From positions 1 to 64,000 of the IMG/VR virus record IMGVR_UViG_3300036770_006429: DNA of 64,000 nucleotides. One strand, given 5' to 3'. A program made the position numbers and the translations under genes. Numbering within the stretch: the first letter of the stretch is position 1; every line of letters starts with the position of its first letter. The notes under the pieces were generated by a model. That model did not search any database and was not told the origin of the DNA. It saw only the letters and a list, made by a program, of their open reading frames with translations. Shown one piece after another: positions 14,393 to 22,967 of this stretch. The stretch is from a virus.

Positions 14393-14674
14393 ATGAAGCT
14401 ATATCTGATTATTTTCCTCAGTCAAGCACTTTTTAACATTTTTAAAACATATGAAATTAAATTTACCTATGAAAACAAAATCAATCATTTGTTGCTAAAC
14501 TCCATTTGGATTAATTTGATTTCATTGGCATTGGCTTATTATTCTCTGGATAGCTTATTCAAAGGTGATTATTTTGTGATTCCTTTCTATTTGCTTGGGG
14601 GATTGGTTGGCAAATATATATCCATGAAGGGAATGAAAAATATTATATCAACTTTTGCTAAGTTGCGAAAGTGA
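14393..14674 (+). CDS. Small integral membrane protein
   Basis: 93 aa with three predicted membrane helices (residues 1-15, 36-52, 60-78) and a basic C-terminus. It resembles small membrane proteins in other phages of Bacteroidota that begin MKLYLIIFLSQxLFNIFK; their function is unknown. It is followed directly by a host-type promoter for the next small gene. Confidence 0.65.
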   Translation: MKLYLIIFLSQALFNIFKTYEIKFTYENKINHLLLNSIWINLISLALAYYSLDSLFKGDYFVIPFYLLGGLVGKYISMKGMKNIISTFAKLRK

Positions 14675-14693
14675 AAAAACGTTTATATCTTTG
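14663..14693 (+). promoter_or_regulatory. Bacteroidota-type promoter
   Basis: Plus strand TTG, 20 bases, TATCTTTG, overlapping the end of the membrane protein gene. The ATG of the 50-aa gene is 15 bases downstream. Confidence 0.75.
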
Positions 14694-14708
14694 TGAAAAA
14701 TATTTAAC

Positions 14709-14861
14709 ATGAAAATTTCAAACAAACATTTCTTCCCAAAAAGAATCAAGAAAAAAGTTAAAACCAAAAAACAATTGAGGGAAGAATATGATAGGGCTGT
14801 TTTGCTGATGGAGCATGTGGAAGCCGAAATAACTGATAGAAATGGTTGTGAGATGTTTTAG
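14709..14861 (+). CDS. Small very basic protein, 50 aa
   Basis: MKISNKHFFPKRIKKKVKTK followed by an acidic helix ending DRNGCEMF. It has its own strong host-type promoter 15 bases upstream, which supports a real small protein, possibly a nucleic-acid binder or inhibitor of a host factor. Its stop overlaps the convergent gene 14858-15424 by 4 bases. Function unknown. Confidence 0.6.
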   Translation: MKISNKHFFPKRIKKKVKTKKQLREEYDRAVLLMEHVEAEITDRNGCEMF

Positions 14862-15424
14862 TTGTTATTTTGCAAACAATCAATTATATCTGATCTCATC
14901 AATCCACTATAATCTTTGGTTTTAAACGGTAAAAATTTATTAATTATATCTTTTTGCACATATAATTCATTATTATTTGAATTTATATGTTTTTCGATAT
15001 AATATTTGTAAAATCTATCTTTTTTATCGAATTTGTCCCCCATTGCCTCATATCTTAATTCAACAACGTTTGGTTCTTTTTCGAGAACATCGGAAATAAT
15101 TTTCATAACCGTTGCCATTATTAAAAATGGTTTGTTTAAATTGGTTACGTTAACGGTCCACAAGTTTTCATATTTTGCAGTTCTAAAAGATATTTCCAAA
15201 CCGCTTAATCCATCCAAGCACGGAGAATTCTCTGAAATGTTTTTGATGTAATCAAGGTCAACCTTCATTCTATCAATTATTTCTCCTTCTTCATTTTCTA
15301 TAGTGAAATATGCAACATAACCATCTGAAGTTTTCTTTAACTCATATGGAAGTGGATTGCTTGCTTCAATCAAAATATGTTGAGAAATATTTCCAAATTG
15401 CTTCTCAGTTATTAATATTTTCAT
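14858..15424 (-). CDS. Leader-bearing hypothetical protein, 188 aa
   Basis: It begins MKILITEKQFGNISQHILIE, the same MKILITE leader as the two genes upstream. Its start overlaps the preceding gene's stop by 4 bases. The rest is mixed alpha/beta with a run of strands (residues 30-60, 75-95) and long helices. No enzyme motif seen. As third gene of the MKILITE operon it is a candidate packaged protein. Confidence 0.6.
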   Translation of the reverse strand: MKILITEKQFGNISQHILIEASNPLPYELKKTSDGYVAYFTIENEEGEIIDRMKVDLDYIKNISENSPCLDGLSGLEISFRTAKYENLWTVNVTNLNKPFLIMATVMKIISDVLEKEPNVVELRYEAMGDKFDKKDRFYKYYIEKHINSNNNELYVQKDIINKFLPFKTKDYSGLMRSDIIDCLQNNN

Positions 15425-16872
15425 ATTACAAATTTGTACCTAAGTTTGGGATATTTTTCACCTAACTCTCCAGATTTAAACTGTGATTCCAATGGGGTAT
15501 TTTTTATATATATGCTTTTTTCTACATTATCAAGTTTACCCAAATTTTTTAGCGAAGTACAATCCCTCACATCTACATATTTCGCGGATTCAAGATTATC
15601 CAAACTAATTAGTGATGTGCAACCCCTCAAATGTATCAAATCACCAACTCTTTTAAGTTTCCCCAAATTTGTTAATGAAATACAATCTCCCAAGTAAAAA
15701 TCTTTACCGACTTCTTCAAGTTCCCCCAAATCATTTAATTCTGGGCAGTTACTCGCATCTAAGTTTCTATCAACTCTCTCAAGAAAACTAAATGTTTTTA
15801 AAAGTGGACAATTGCTTGCTATTAAATCAACACCAACAGTCTTTAATTTACCAAAATCTATCAATAGTTTAGAGCTTGATATCTCTAATGTTTTTTCAAT
15901 TTCTTGTAATTCACCCAAATTTGTTAAAGAGCAACCACGCAAATTCAAATTCCCAGTAGAACCATTTGAAATATATATATTTAATTTTTCTTCTTGTTCT
16001 TCTATTAATATATAATCCAAATCTCCTTCTTCCATCATCTTATATAACTTCCAATATTGTATATCCAAAAACTTATCTACATCAGATGCACCAACTTTTC
16101 GCATGGTTTTAGCCAAAAGAGTTAGAAAAGCCCAATATTTATCATTTTCATACATCAGGCTTATGATACGTTTAAAATTTTTTCTATAAACGCTATTATT
16201 TTTATAAAAAAGCAACAAACGATCGTACAAAACTTTTTTATTTATAAATTTTAACCAATGTAAATTTTTGTTAGTAATATAAAAAATTGAAAGGAAAGAA
16301 ATTAAGTTATCCTCTAATATATTTCCTTTAACATTTTCAGGATAATCAGGGGTCTGTAATGTTATTTCTTTTTCAGCTTTCTTTTCATCACCTTTAACGT
16401 AATCCCTTTTATATTCAAAAAAATAAATTGGAATATTAAGATTGGTCGCCAATCTATAGATTTCACTATTATATTTTCTATATTTAGCAGCAAAAACGTC
16501 AATTCTGGTGATATAATCAGATGCAACCAAATAAGCCTCATTCATCAAAATTCTTTCCTCATGTTCAGTCGATTTTTTCTCACCAAAAAAGTTAATTGGT
16601 ATAACTTTGTATTTCTGTTTTATTTTTGAATAATCCAAGTAAATCCGACAATCGTACCCCAAAAAAACAAATTCTTTAACTCTCGTTGTTGATAAGAAAA
16701 ACATTCTACCCTTGCTGAAATATTTCTCAGACCAATCAACCAATGATGCCCTTATTTTATTCGTTTGCAAAATATTCACTAAAGATTCTTTGGAACCATA
16801 ATGATATAAAACACTATCCCTTCCCTCATATATTAACCATCTTAATTGATCCTCAGTTATTAATATTTTCAT
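15421..16872 (-). CDS. Leader, ART-like domain and leucine-rich repeat protein
   Basis: 483 aa. Residues 1-20 are the leader (MKILITEDQLRWLIYEGRDS). Residues 20-150 carry VLYHYGSKESLVNIL, MFFLSTTRVKEF and EHEERILM, a pattern common in phage proteins that may be an ART/DarT-like fold. About residues 190-300 are helical. Residues 305-475 are repeats of the form L-x-N-L-G-x-L-x-x-V-x-x, spaced roughly 20-22, an LRR solenoid. It is a tandem paralogue of 16869-18182 and overlaps it by 4 bases. Enzymatic role is inferred weakly. Confidence 0.65.
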   Translation of the reverse strand: MKILITEDQLRWLIYEGRDSVLYHYGSKESLVNILQTNKIRASLVDWSEKYFSKGRMFFLSTTRVKEFVFLGYDCRIYLDYSKIKQKYKVIPINFFGEKKSTEHEERILMNEAYLVASDYITRIDVFAAKYRKYNSEIYRLATNLNIPIYFFEYKRDYVKGDEKKAEKEITLQTPDYPENVKGNILEDNLISFLSIFYITNKNLHWLKFINKKVLYDRLLLFYKNNSVYRKNFKRIISLMYENDKYWAFLTLLAKTMRKVGASDVDKFLDIQYWKLYKMMEEGDLDYILIEEQEEKLNIYISNGSTGNLNLRGCSLTNLGELQEIEKTLEISSSKLLIDFGKLKTVGVDLIASNCPLLKTFSFLERVDRNLDASNCPELNDLGELEEVGKDFYLGDCISLTNLGKLKRVGDLIHLRGCTSLISLDNLESAKYVDVRDCTSLKNLGKLDNVEKSIYIKNTPLESQFKSGELGEKYPKLRYKFVI

Positions 16873-18182
16873 ATTTCAAATTTTCCTTTAAATTGTGGAT
16901 ATAACTTTTCAAGTTCACCGGATTTAAGCAATTCTTCTAGTTTTGGTGTTTGTTTTATGATTATCTTCCCACCTACCTCTTTTAATGAACCCAAATCATT
17001 TAATGCGTTGCATTTCCCTAAAAGCAAGGAGCCACCAACCCTTTCCAAATTCCCCAAACTCTTTAATTGCGGACAATTCCATATGGTTAACTCTTCATCA
17101 ACTTCCTTTAAACTACCCAAATCAACTAATTTATTAAGCCAACGCAAAACCAATGAACCATCTTTTACTTTTTCAAGCGAACCTAACGTTTTTACATGCT
17201 TTTCATTCAAAGAAAGGTCGCCAACAGAGCCTTTCAAAATGTAAGATTTAATGATGTTTGGTACGTCTCCATAATTAATTATATTTTTTGAATATAAATT
17301 TATATCATTAATAATATTACCACCATTCACCATTTCAATCAGTTTTGAATACTCTTTGTTTATAAATTCATATATACTATTACTTCCACTTTTTCTAATT
17401 GTTTTTCCAAGAAAACTCAAAAGAGGTAAGTATTCTTTATTTCCTTGCATATATTTTAAAACTTCTAAAAACGCTTCTTCGTATTGTGTTTTATATTCGT
17501 AAAAATATTTTAATTTCATTCCTAACTCTTCCTTATCTATATGTTTAAACCAATGCAAATCACTTTGGCTTATATAAAAAATAGAAAAAAATAAAATTAA
17601 ATCATCTTCACTTACCCTATATTTAACAATTCGGTTATTAAAAGATACAGAATCGAAATCAAGTTCAATAGATTTTTTTTCATCTCCTTGTTGATAAAAG
17701 TACCTATTATCAAAAAAATAAACCGGAATATTAATTTTTTTAGATAATTTAAGAATTTCTACCCCATAATCATAAGAGCGCTCATTTTCAATAAGAACAT
17801 CAATTCTGGTGATGTAATCAGATGCCACCAAATATGGGTCATCCATTAAAATTCTTTCCTCATGTTCAACCTTATATTTCTGTCTCCCACCAAAGTAACT
17901 AACCGGAACAATTTTGTATCTTTGTTTTAGCTTTTCAGCATCCAAATATATTCTGCAACCTTTACCACCAAAAACGTATTCTTTAATTCTAGTGGTGGAT
18001 ACGAAAAATAACCTTTTTTTACTAAATTTAATCTCAGCCTTAGTAGCTGATGATGATGCTCTAATCCTATTCGTTTCTAATATATCTATTAGTGAAATTT
18101 TAGTGCGATAATAATATAAAACATTACCCCTTCCCTCGGATATCAACCATCTTAATTGATCTTCGGTTATTAATATTTTCAT
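16869..18182 (-). CDS. Leader, ART-like domain and leucine-rich repeat protein, paralogue
   Basis: 437 aa from the ATG at 18182 (MKILITEDQLRWLISEGRGN). The frame stays open 28 codons further upstream, but the leader match to the neighbour fixes the start. It has the same order as the 483-aa protein: leader, LFFVSTTRIKEY and VEHEERILMDDPY domain, helical middle, then a shorter LRR part. It is first gene of the MKILITE operon, with an ATATTTATT box about 17 bases upstream. Divergence from the paralogue is greatest in the repeats, as expected for a binding surface. Confidence 0.65.
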   Translation of the reverse strand: MKILITEDQLRWLISEGRGNVLYYYRTKISLIDILETNRIRASSSATKAEIKFSKKRLFFVSTTRIKEYVFGGKGCRIYLDAEKLKQRYKIVPVSYFGGRQKYKVEHEERILMDDPYLVASDYITRIDVLIENERSYDYGVEILKLSKKINIPVYFFDNRYFYQQGDEKKSIELDFDSVSFNNRIVKYRVSEDDLILFFSIFYISQSDLHWFKHIDKEELGMKLKYFYEYKTQYEEAFLEVLKYMQGNKEYLPLLSFLGKTIRKSGSNSIYEFINKEYSKLIEMVNGGNIINDINLYSKNIINYGDVPNIIKSYILKGSVGDLSLNEKHVKTLGSLEKVKDGSLVLRWLNKLVDLGSLKEVDEELTIWNCPQLKSLGNLERVGGSLLLGKCNALNDLGSLKEVGGKIIIKQTPKLEELLKSGELEKLYPQFKGKFEI

Positions 18183-18258
18183 CCAATTTCTTTTCACCAA
18201 TAAATATATCAAAATTAAACATTTTTTTGTGGAAATCATATATTTATAAATAAAAATC

Positions 18259-18876
18259 ATGCCCAAAATAACGTTAAAAGAATTCTCCCAATGGCTTGAT
18301 TTTGACCCAAGTGATGTTAAGTTAGCATTATCTGAGGTTGAAAAATCAAACCCGGACGATGCTTATAAAATTTTAAGAGAATCAAAAAAACATGATGCGG
18401 CAAGGGTTGTTAGCATTATATATTTTGATTATGGTTCTCTAAAAGAAACTCTTAAAAAATACAATAAGTCAATTCTTTCGGAACAAGCCCAACCACAATT
18501 GGGCAGACCAGAACGACTTGTATTTTCAGATTTCAAAATATATGACAGAAATACCAGAGAACTATTAACCAAAAAAGAAATGGTCTCAAAACTAAATTAC
18601 TATTATCCAAAACAAGATAGGGCAACCATTGAAATCATCATTGACATATTCTTAAACGGAAGCGATGAATTGAAACGTATTACCGATATCTATTCCAAAA
18701 TGAGCAATGACATCGCAAGACAATTTTTTATAAAACTCATCAAGAAACCGAAAGATTACTCTTATGCTCCACCAGACCCACAAATGCAATATGCCCAAAA
18801 GGCAATGGAGAAAAAGAAATTCAACAAATATGCCTTACCACCCAGCAAGAGGATTTACCATCCCGGAAAAATGTGA
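18259..18876 (+). CDS. Hypothetical protein, 205 aa
   Basis: Begins MPKITLKEFSQWLDFDPSDV, largely helical, Lys-rich, with a Pro/Tyr-rich tail (KDYSYAPPDPQMQYAQKAME). No leader of the MKILITE type and no recognised domain. An ATATTTATA box lies 10-20 bases upstream. Its stop lies 2 bases before the GH16 gene's ATG, so the two form a plus-strand pair; a virion role is possible. Confidence 0.6.
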   Translation: MPKITLKEFSQWLDFDPSDVKLALSEVEKSNPDDAYKILRESKKHDAARVVSIIYFDYGSLKETLKKYNKSILSEQAQPQLGRPERLVFSDFKIYDRNTRELLTKKEMVSKLNYYYPKQDRATIEIIIDIFLNGSDELKRITDIYSKMSNDIARQFFIKLIKKPKDYSYAPPDPQMQYAQKAMEKKKFNKYALPPSKRIYHPGKM

Positions 18877-18878
18877 TT

Positions 18879-19592
18879 ATGAAAGAGTTTCAATGGTGCG
18901 GATATAACTGGATAACTCAAGAAAGATGGGGGGAAATACATCCAGAAAAATCCCATTGGTGGTACGATTCATCCCAAGTAGAAATAGGCGAAACATTGAA
19001 ACTAAAAACAGACCTTAATCCAAAGTTTTTTCGAGAATTGAACCTCACCTCCAACATTGGAGTTGGGCTTGTTTCTTGCACAAATGAATTTTCCTATGGG
19101 ACTTTTGAAATTGAAGCCAAACTTCCAACAGGATTAAACTTATGGCCAGCATTTTGGATGTACTCATGGTATTCTTGGCCTCCAGAAATTGATATTTTAG
19201 AAGGATATTCTGATAATAGTCCAAGATTCATAACAAGAAGAGGATTTTTTAATTTCATCAATCCCCAATATGATGTCCAAACAAATTTACATTATAGAGA
19301 AAATGATATCAACAAATATATTGGTGGACAAAGAACAAATTTAAGAAAAGATGTAACAAGAAATTTCATAAAATATAAATGCGATTGGCAAAAAGATTAT
19401 ATTAGATTTTATTATGACGATATTCTGGTAAGGGAAATTCTGGATAAAGATATATTATCAAAATTCGATGGACATAAAATGAATGTAATCATCAATAATG
19501 GTGTTACATCTTTTGTGAACAAAAATAACCCACCCAAGTCTACATTTGAAATAAAATATTTCTCTTACAAAAAGGAAAGCCCCACCATATAG
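18879..19592 (+). CDS. Glycoside hydrolase family 16 endoglucanase-like protein
   Basis: 237 aa. The GH16 core is clear: SYGTFEIEAKLPTG (72-85), LWPAFWMYSW and the catalytic E-x-D-x-x-E as EIDILE (Glu 103 nucleophile, Asp 105, Glu 108 acid/base). The family hydrolyses beta-1,3/1,4-glucans, laminarin, agars and related polymers. No signal peptide, so it is either a virion depolymerase or acts after lysis. A GTG two codons upstream is open, but the ATG is preferred. Substrate cannot be told from sequence. Confidence 0.85.
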   Translation: MKEFQWCGYNWITQERWGEIHPEKSHWWYDSSQVEIGETLKLKTDLNPKFFRELNLTSNIGVGLVSCTNEFSYGTFEIEAKLPTGLNLWPAFWMYSWYSWPPEIDILEGYSDNSPRFITRRGFFNFINPQYDVQTNLHYRENDINKYIGGQRTNLRKDVTRNFIKYKCDWQKDYIRFYYDDILVREILDKDILSKFDGHKMNVIINNGVTSFVNKNNPPKSTFEIKYFSYKKESPTI

Positions 19593-19625
19593 GCAGGGCT
19601 CTCAAAAACTCTCACTAACAATATC

Positions 19626-20543
19626 TTAAATTACTGGAATCTTCGATAATTCCGCAATTGCGCTTCCGTAAATCGGACTCGGATATCTCATCATATCAAT
19701 ATTGAAATGAATATCATCATATTCAACATTCTCAGGATAATTTTCAACATCAATCTTGTCAATCAAAAAATGAATTTTTCCCAATGAGAACCCGCATTCG
19801 TAAGCAATAACTTTTAGAACCAATGAATACAAGGTGAAAGCAAAAGAAAAGAAAACCAACCCTTCCATCCTTTGTGCCTTTACCGTCAAGTCCAATTTTG
19901 TTGACCCATCTTTCTTCCGCTTATTAAATGCCAATTGACAATTAAAAACATTCGGCAAAGAACTATCAAAGTTCGCAATATTCATGGAAGACTCGCTTTT
20001 GAATTTCAGTTCATCCACAACCTTTTTGACTTGGTTGTTCACATTATTTTCAAAAACATATCCATGATTGGACATAAATCTTTGGTCCTTCAAGATATTC
20101 GCACAAAACTCTTTGTAAGTCAATCTCTTTTCGTTTGTAACATCCCATTCAAACTTATTGTTCCCCAGTTGTCGTATCTTGCTTTCAAGATGTGACAAAT
20201 ACTTGTTGTACATAAGGGTTGGTACGAAATCCAAATCAGATTTAATAAATGCGTTAACATAACTCTCCCCTTTAAGTAACCAAGTAGCACAATACACCAC
20301 ATCGAAAACTGTATATTTCCCGATGGTGGGATAAAACTTTGAAAGTTTATCCATGGAAATGGTTTTCATAAAAGCCGCCTTTGATTCCTTGCTTTCCACT
20401 TTTGCTGTGCCATTGAGATAATCAAAGTACAAAGATTTTTTGTAACCGATAATCAATGGCAAACCATTCTTTCCGAGATTATAAGAAATCTTAACATTCT
20501 TTTTCCCTTCAAGAATCTTTTGAATTTTTTTGGAAATCTTCAT
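19626..20543 (-). CDS. Divergent thymidylate-synthase-fold protein
   Basis: 305 aa. The C-terminal 130 residues align by eye with ThyA/dNMP hydroxymethylases: SSLPNVFNCQLAF at the position of LPPCHxxFQF, KAQRMEG for YQRSxDxxLG, then a hydrophobic helix pair, GKIHFLIDKIDVENYP for the GDxHxYxNH segment, and a final AxIPVI-like end. The catalytic Cys of PCH is not in place (the only nearby Cys is three residues later). It may be inactive, a structural relative, or act on an unusual nucleotide. A separate ThyX is encoded 1 kb away. Confidence 0.6.
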   Translation of the reverse strand: MKISKKIQKILEGKKNVKISYNLGKNGLPLIIGYKKSLYFDYLNGTAKVESKESKAAFMKTISMDKLSKFYPTIGKYTVFDVVYCATWLLKGESYVNAFIKSDLDFVPTLMYNKYLSHLESKIRQLGNNKFEWDVTNEKRLTYKEFCANILKDQRFMSNHGYVFENNVNNQVKKVVDELKFKSESSMNIANFDSSLPNVFNCQLAFNKRKKDGSTKLDLTVKAQRMEGLVFFSFAFTLYSLVLKVIAYECGFSLGKIHFLIDKIDVENYPENVEYDDIHFNIDMMRYPSPIYGSAIAELSKIPVI

Positions 20544-20556
20544 TTTAATATTTTTT

Positions 20557-21480
20557 TCAGTTAGGAAATGTTGACCTCAACTTCCAGTATTCCCTGCTTA
20601 TAGCAGCTCTTCTTGACCAGTTATTCGCTGTGTGATAACCTGAACGGTATAAACACTTGCAAATTTCCCCGGCGTACTTGTACGTTTTGCAATCAGCATA
20701 TCTTTCGTTGTTAAAAACAGAAGACCAGCCGTTCACCATATCATTATAAGTCTCATACACAGCAAAATCACAAAGAATTGGTTGGCCTGTTTTATTGTAG
20801 CAATCGTCATATTTTTTGGCCTTCTTTCCAACCCCCCTGAATTTAACACCACCCGGATTCATATAGTTTCGCATCAAATCAGATTCCACGCCTTGAACCG
20901 TAGCCTCCATTATAAAATAACAATATATAATGGATATTGGCAATTCCGTTTTGTAATGTACGTCCCAGAAGAATTGGTCGTAGCTATATGCCAACCATAT
21001 CCTTCTAATCATACCAGTGGAATATTTATCAAGATTGTTGAAACCCAAAGATTCCATGTAATCTATAAGTTCATTTCTTGTTAAATTTTTCATTTGGTAT
21101 CCAGCATTTTTTATGAATGGAACATTCAATGGTCTCAACCCACCGCCTTCACTTTCAATGAACACATCATTTTCCTCGATTTCTCTTGTTACAACGCTTG
21201 GGTCATAATTTTGTCTCATTTTATCAAGTTCAGCAATCCTTTCATATAACCCATTAAAGTTTTCCTCTGGAATATCTGGAGGGTTATTTAAAACGGCATA
21301 TATGTCAATATATTCCTCCCTATATTCTTCAGGTAACTCCGAAGCATTTCTTGCAATTTCTGTGCTTGCCAAGTCTTCCGGACTTGGATACAAAGTATCA
21401 ATAGTCCTAACCCCTTTCTTAGAAGAAATAAAGAAATAAAACAAACAAGTCGAACAAACAGCATACAAAACCCTATTCAT
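20557..21480 (-). CDS. GH73-like peptidoglycan hydrolase with N-terminal anchor
   Basis: 307 aa. The N-terminus has a short hydrophobic stretch (MNRVLYAVCSTCLFYFFISS). The C-terminal 170 residues match bacterial glucosaminidases: LPISIIYCYFIMEATVQG with the expected catalytic Glu in MEATVQG, then NPGGVKFRG, FAVYETYNDMVNGWSSVFN and YRSGYHTANNW. Cleaves GlcNAc-MurNAc linkages in the family. Many Cys (at least 8) suggest disulfides outside the cytoplasm. It has its own host-type promoter (21497-21527). Endolysin or tail-associated lysozyme cannot be separated. Confidence 0.75.
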   Translation of the reverse strand: MNRVLYAVCSTCLFYFFISSKKGVRTIDTLYPSPEDLASTEIARNASELPEEYREEYIDIYAVLNNPPDIPEENFNGLYERIAELDKMRQNYDPSVVTREIEENDVFIESEGGGLRPLNVPFIKNAGYQMKNLTRNELIDYMESLGFNNLDKYSTGMIRRIWLAYSYDQFFWDVHYKTELPISIIYCYFIMEATVQGVESDLMRNYMNPGGVKFRGVGKKAKKYDDCYNKTGQPILCDFAVYETYNDMVNGWSSVFNNERYADCKTYKYAGEICKCLYRSGYHTANNWSRRAAISREYWKLRSTFPN

Positions 21481-21496
21481 AACAAAAAATTTTCCA

Positions 21497-21527
21497 CAAA
21501 GATATGATATGCCTACCTTTTTTCCAA
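21497..21527 (-). promoter_or_regulatory. Bacteroidota-type promoter
   Basis: On the minus strand TTG, 20 bases, TATCTTTG, about 17 bases before the glucosaminidase start. On the opposite strand a TACCTTTG (21536-21543) without a good TTG partner faces ThyX, making this a probable divergent promoter region. Confidence 0.7.
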
Positions 21528-21556
21528 AAAAAACTTACCTTTGTAGTAAAAAAAAT

Positions 21557-22222
21557 ATGAAAGCAGAATTAATTGATTATTTCGGGGACGATTTGAGGGT
21601 TTGTGATGTTGCCAGAGTTTCTTATGATAAATTGGCATCAACATACACCAATGAGCAAAATCAGAAACTCATCAAATATTTGGCATCCCACAAGCACACA
21701 AGCCCTTTCAGACATCCACAATTATCTTATAGGATTACTTGCCCCATATATGTGGAAAGGCAGCTCAGGAAGCACGAGGTAGGGTTAGAGGTGGAAACAA
21801 TGGAAAATACAAGCGTAAATTCCATATCAGGAAGGTATGTTGATTTTTCCGATTCCTACACCAAAATTACCGAGTGGAGAAAACAATCAAAATCAAGCAA
21901 ACAAGGTAGCGAAGGTGTGGTCGAAAACCAACAAAGGTGTATCGAAATTGAAAATGAAATTATAGAACTTGCAAAAGTAAGATACGAAGAATTGATTGCT
22001 TTGGGTGTTAGTAAAGAACAAGCCAGAAGTATTTTACCACTAAACCTTAATACCACATTCGTTTGGACCGGATCTTTACTTGCTTTTTTTCATTTGTTCG
22101 AACTTAGACTGAAGCCTGATGCACAAAAAGAAACCAGAGATGTTGTACAATTAATGTTCGACCAGATTAAAAATTTAGACGGAAACCCATTCGCATGGAG
22201 TTTGGATGCTTTTGGCTTTTAA
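21557..22222 (+). CDS. thyX: FAD-dependent thymidylate synthase ThyX
   Basis: 221 aa from the ATG at 21557; the longer frame begins upstream of the promoter-like TACCTTTG. ThyX features: HTSPFRHPQLSYRI, RQLRKHEVG and the ENTSVNSISGRY version of the NExSxRY signature near residue 80, and later SILPLNLNTTFVWTG. It methylates dUMP using methylene-tetrahydrofolate, FAD and NADPH. It supplies dTMP for this AT-rich genome. It faces the ThyA-like gene across one intervening gene. Confidence 0.92.
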   Translation: MKAELIDYFGDDLRVCDVARVSYDKLASTYTNEQNQKLIKYLASHKHTSPFRHPQLSYRITCPIYVERQLRKHEVGLEVETMENTSVNSISGRYVDFSDSYTKITEWRKQSKSSKQGSEGVVENQQRCIEIENEIIELAKVRYEELIALGVSKEQARSILPLNLNTTFVWTGSLLAFFHLFELRLKPDAQKETRDVVQLMFDQIKNLDGNPFAWSLDAFGF

Positions 22223-22686
22223 ACCATATATTTTCTAATTATTTTAAGTGAGGTTGAATCTTTGAGCAATTTCTTTAATCCACTATGCTTTGGTTCGATT
22301 GAAAGAAGTTCTTCAAAATCAACCCACTTAAAATCCTGAGTTTCCCAGTTAATTTTTGGCGAAAATTCTTCTTCGATTATTCCCAAGTAATTGAAAAACG
22401 TTATATCTTTGCGTTCATTAATCAATAATGGAATTAACATGATTTTGCCGGAATATCCACTTTCTTCTTTTAATTCACGAATGGCCGCCTGTTTTGGTTG
22501 TTCATTTGAATCCACTTTTCCACCCCACAAGCACCAAGTGGAACCTTCAACAACATGCCTTGAACGAAGTGGAATGGAAGCTCGCTTTGTGGATAAGGCA
22601 ACTGGCAAAATTCCCGCACCTTCTTTTAATTCATTTATTTTATTTTGCTCAAGCAAAATTTTAAAACGATTAATGATTTCTCGCAT
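22219..22686 (-). CDS. Nudix hydrolase
   Basis: 155 aa. The Nudix box GGKVDSNEQPKQAAIRELKE-ES is complete (G-x5-E-x7-REL-xEE). Preceded by the N-terminal helix MREIINRFKILLEQNKINEL, which resembles the leader-type helices of this phage. Nudix enzymes remove pyrophosphate from NDP-X compounds such as dNTPs, ADP-ribose, NAD or capped RNA; substrate unknown. It overlaps the convergent ThyX stop by 4 bases. Confidence 0.88.
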   Translation of the reverse strand: MREIINRFKILLEQNKINELKEGAGILPVALSTKRASIPLRSRHVVEGSTWCLWGGKVDSNEQPKQAAIRELKEESGYSGKIMLIPLLINERKDITFFNYLGIIEEEFSPKINWETQDFKWVDFEELLSIEPKHSGLKKLLKDSTSLKIIRKYMV

Positions 22687-22733
22687 ATCTTTTTAAGTAA
22701 ATATATTCAAAAATTCAAACAATATAAACAATT

Positions 22734-22967
22734 ATGAGCCAAGAAATTTATGTTTTAGAAATTTTTAAAAAGTTTAAGGGACAATTTAAATCGCACTTTA
22801 AAGATGAATTCAATAGTCAACGAGAAGGCGTTCAAAACTTCAAAGATTATTTCTCCAAATATGGGTTAAATGAAACAGCCATCGAAAAATACAACAAAAA
22901 TGATGAATTTATATGGCGTTTCAAAAACGATGATTCATTGATTGTTCTTAGAAAAGAAATGAAATGA
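22734..22967 (+). CDS. Hypothetical protein, 77 aa
   Basis: Charged, helical protein (MSQEIYVLEIFKKFKGQFKS). First of five plus-strand genes that overlap by 4 bases each, indicating an operon. No family recognised. Confidence 0.6.
   Translation: MSQEIYVLEIFKKFKGQFKSHFKDEFNSQREGVQNFKDYFSKYGLNETAIEKYNKNDEFIWRFKNDDSLIVLRKEMK

Noticed and set aside
18183-18266. N-terminal extension of the 437-aa ART/LRR protein
   Set aside because: The 28 extra residues are hydrophobic-looking but the leader match with the paralogue places the start at 18182.
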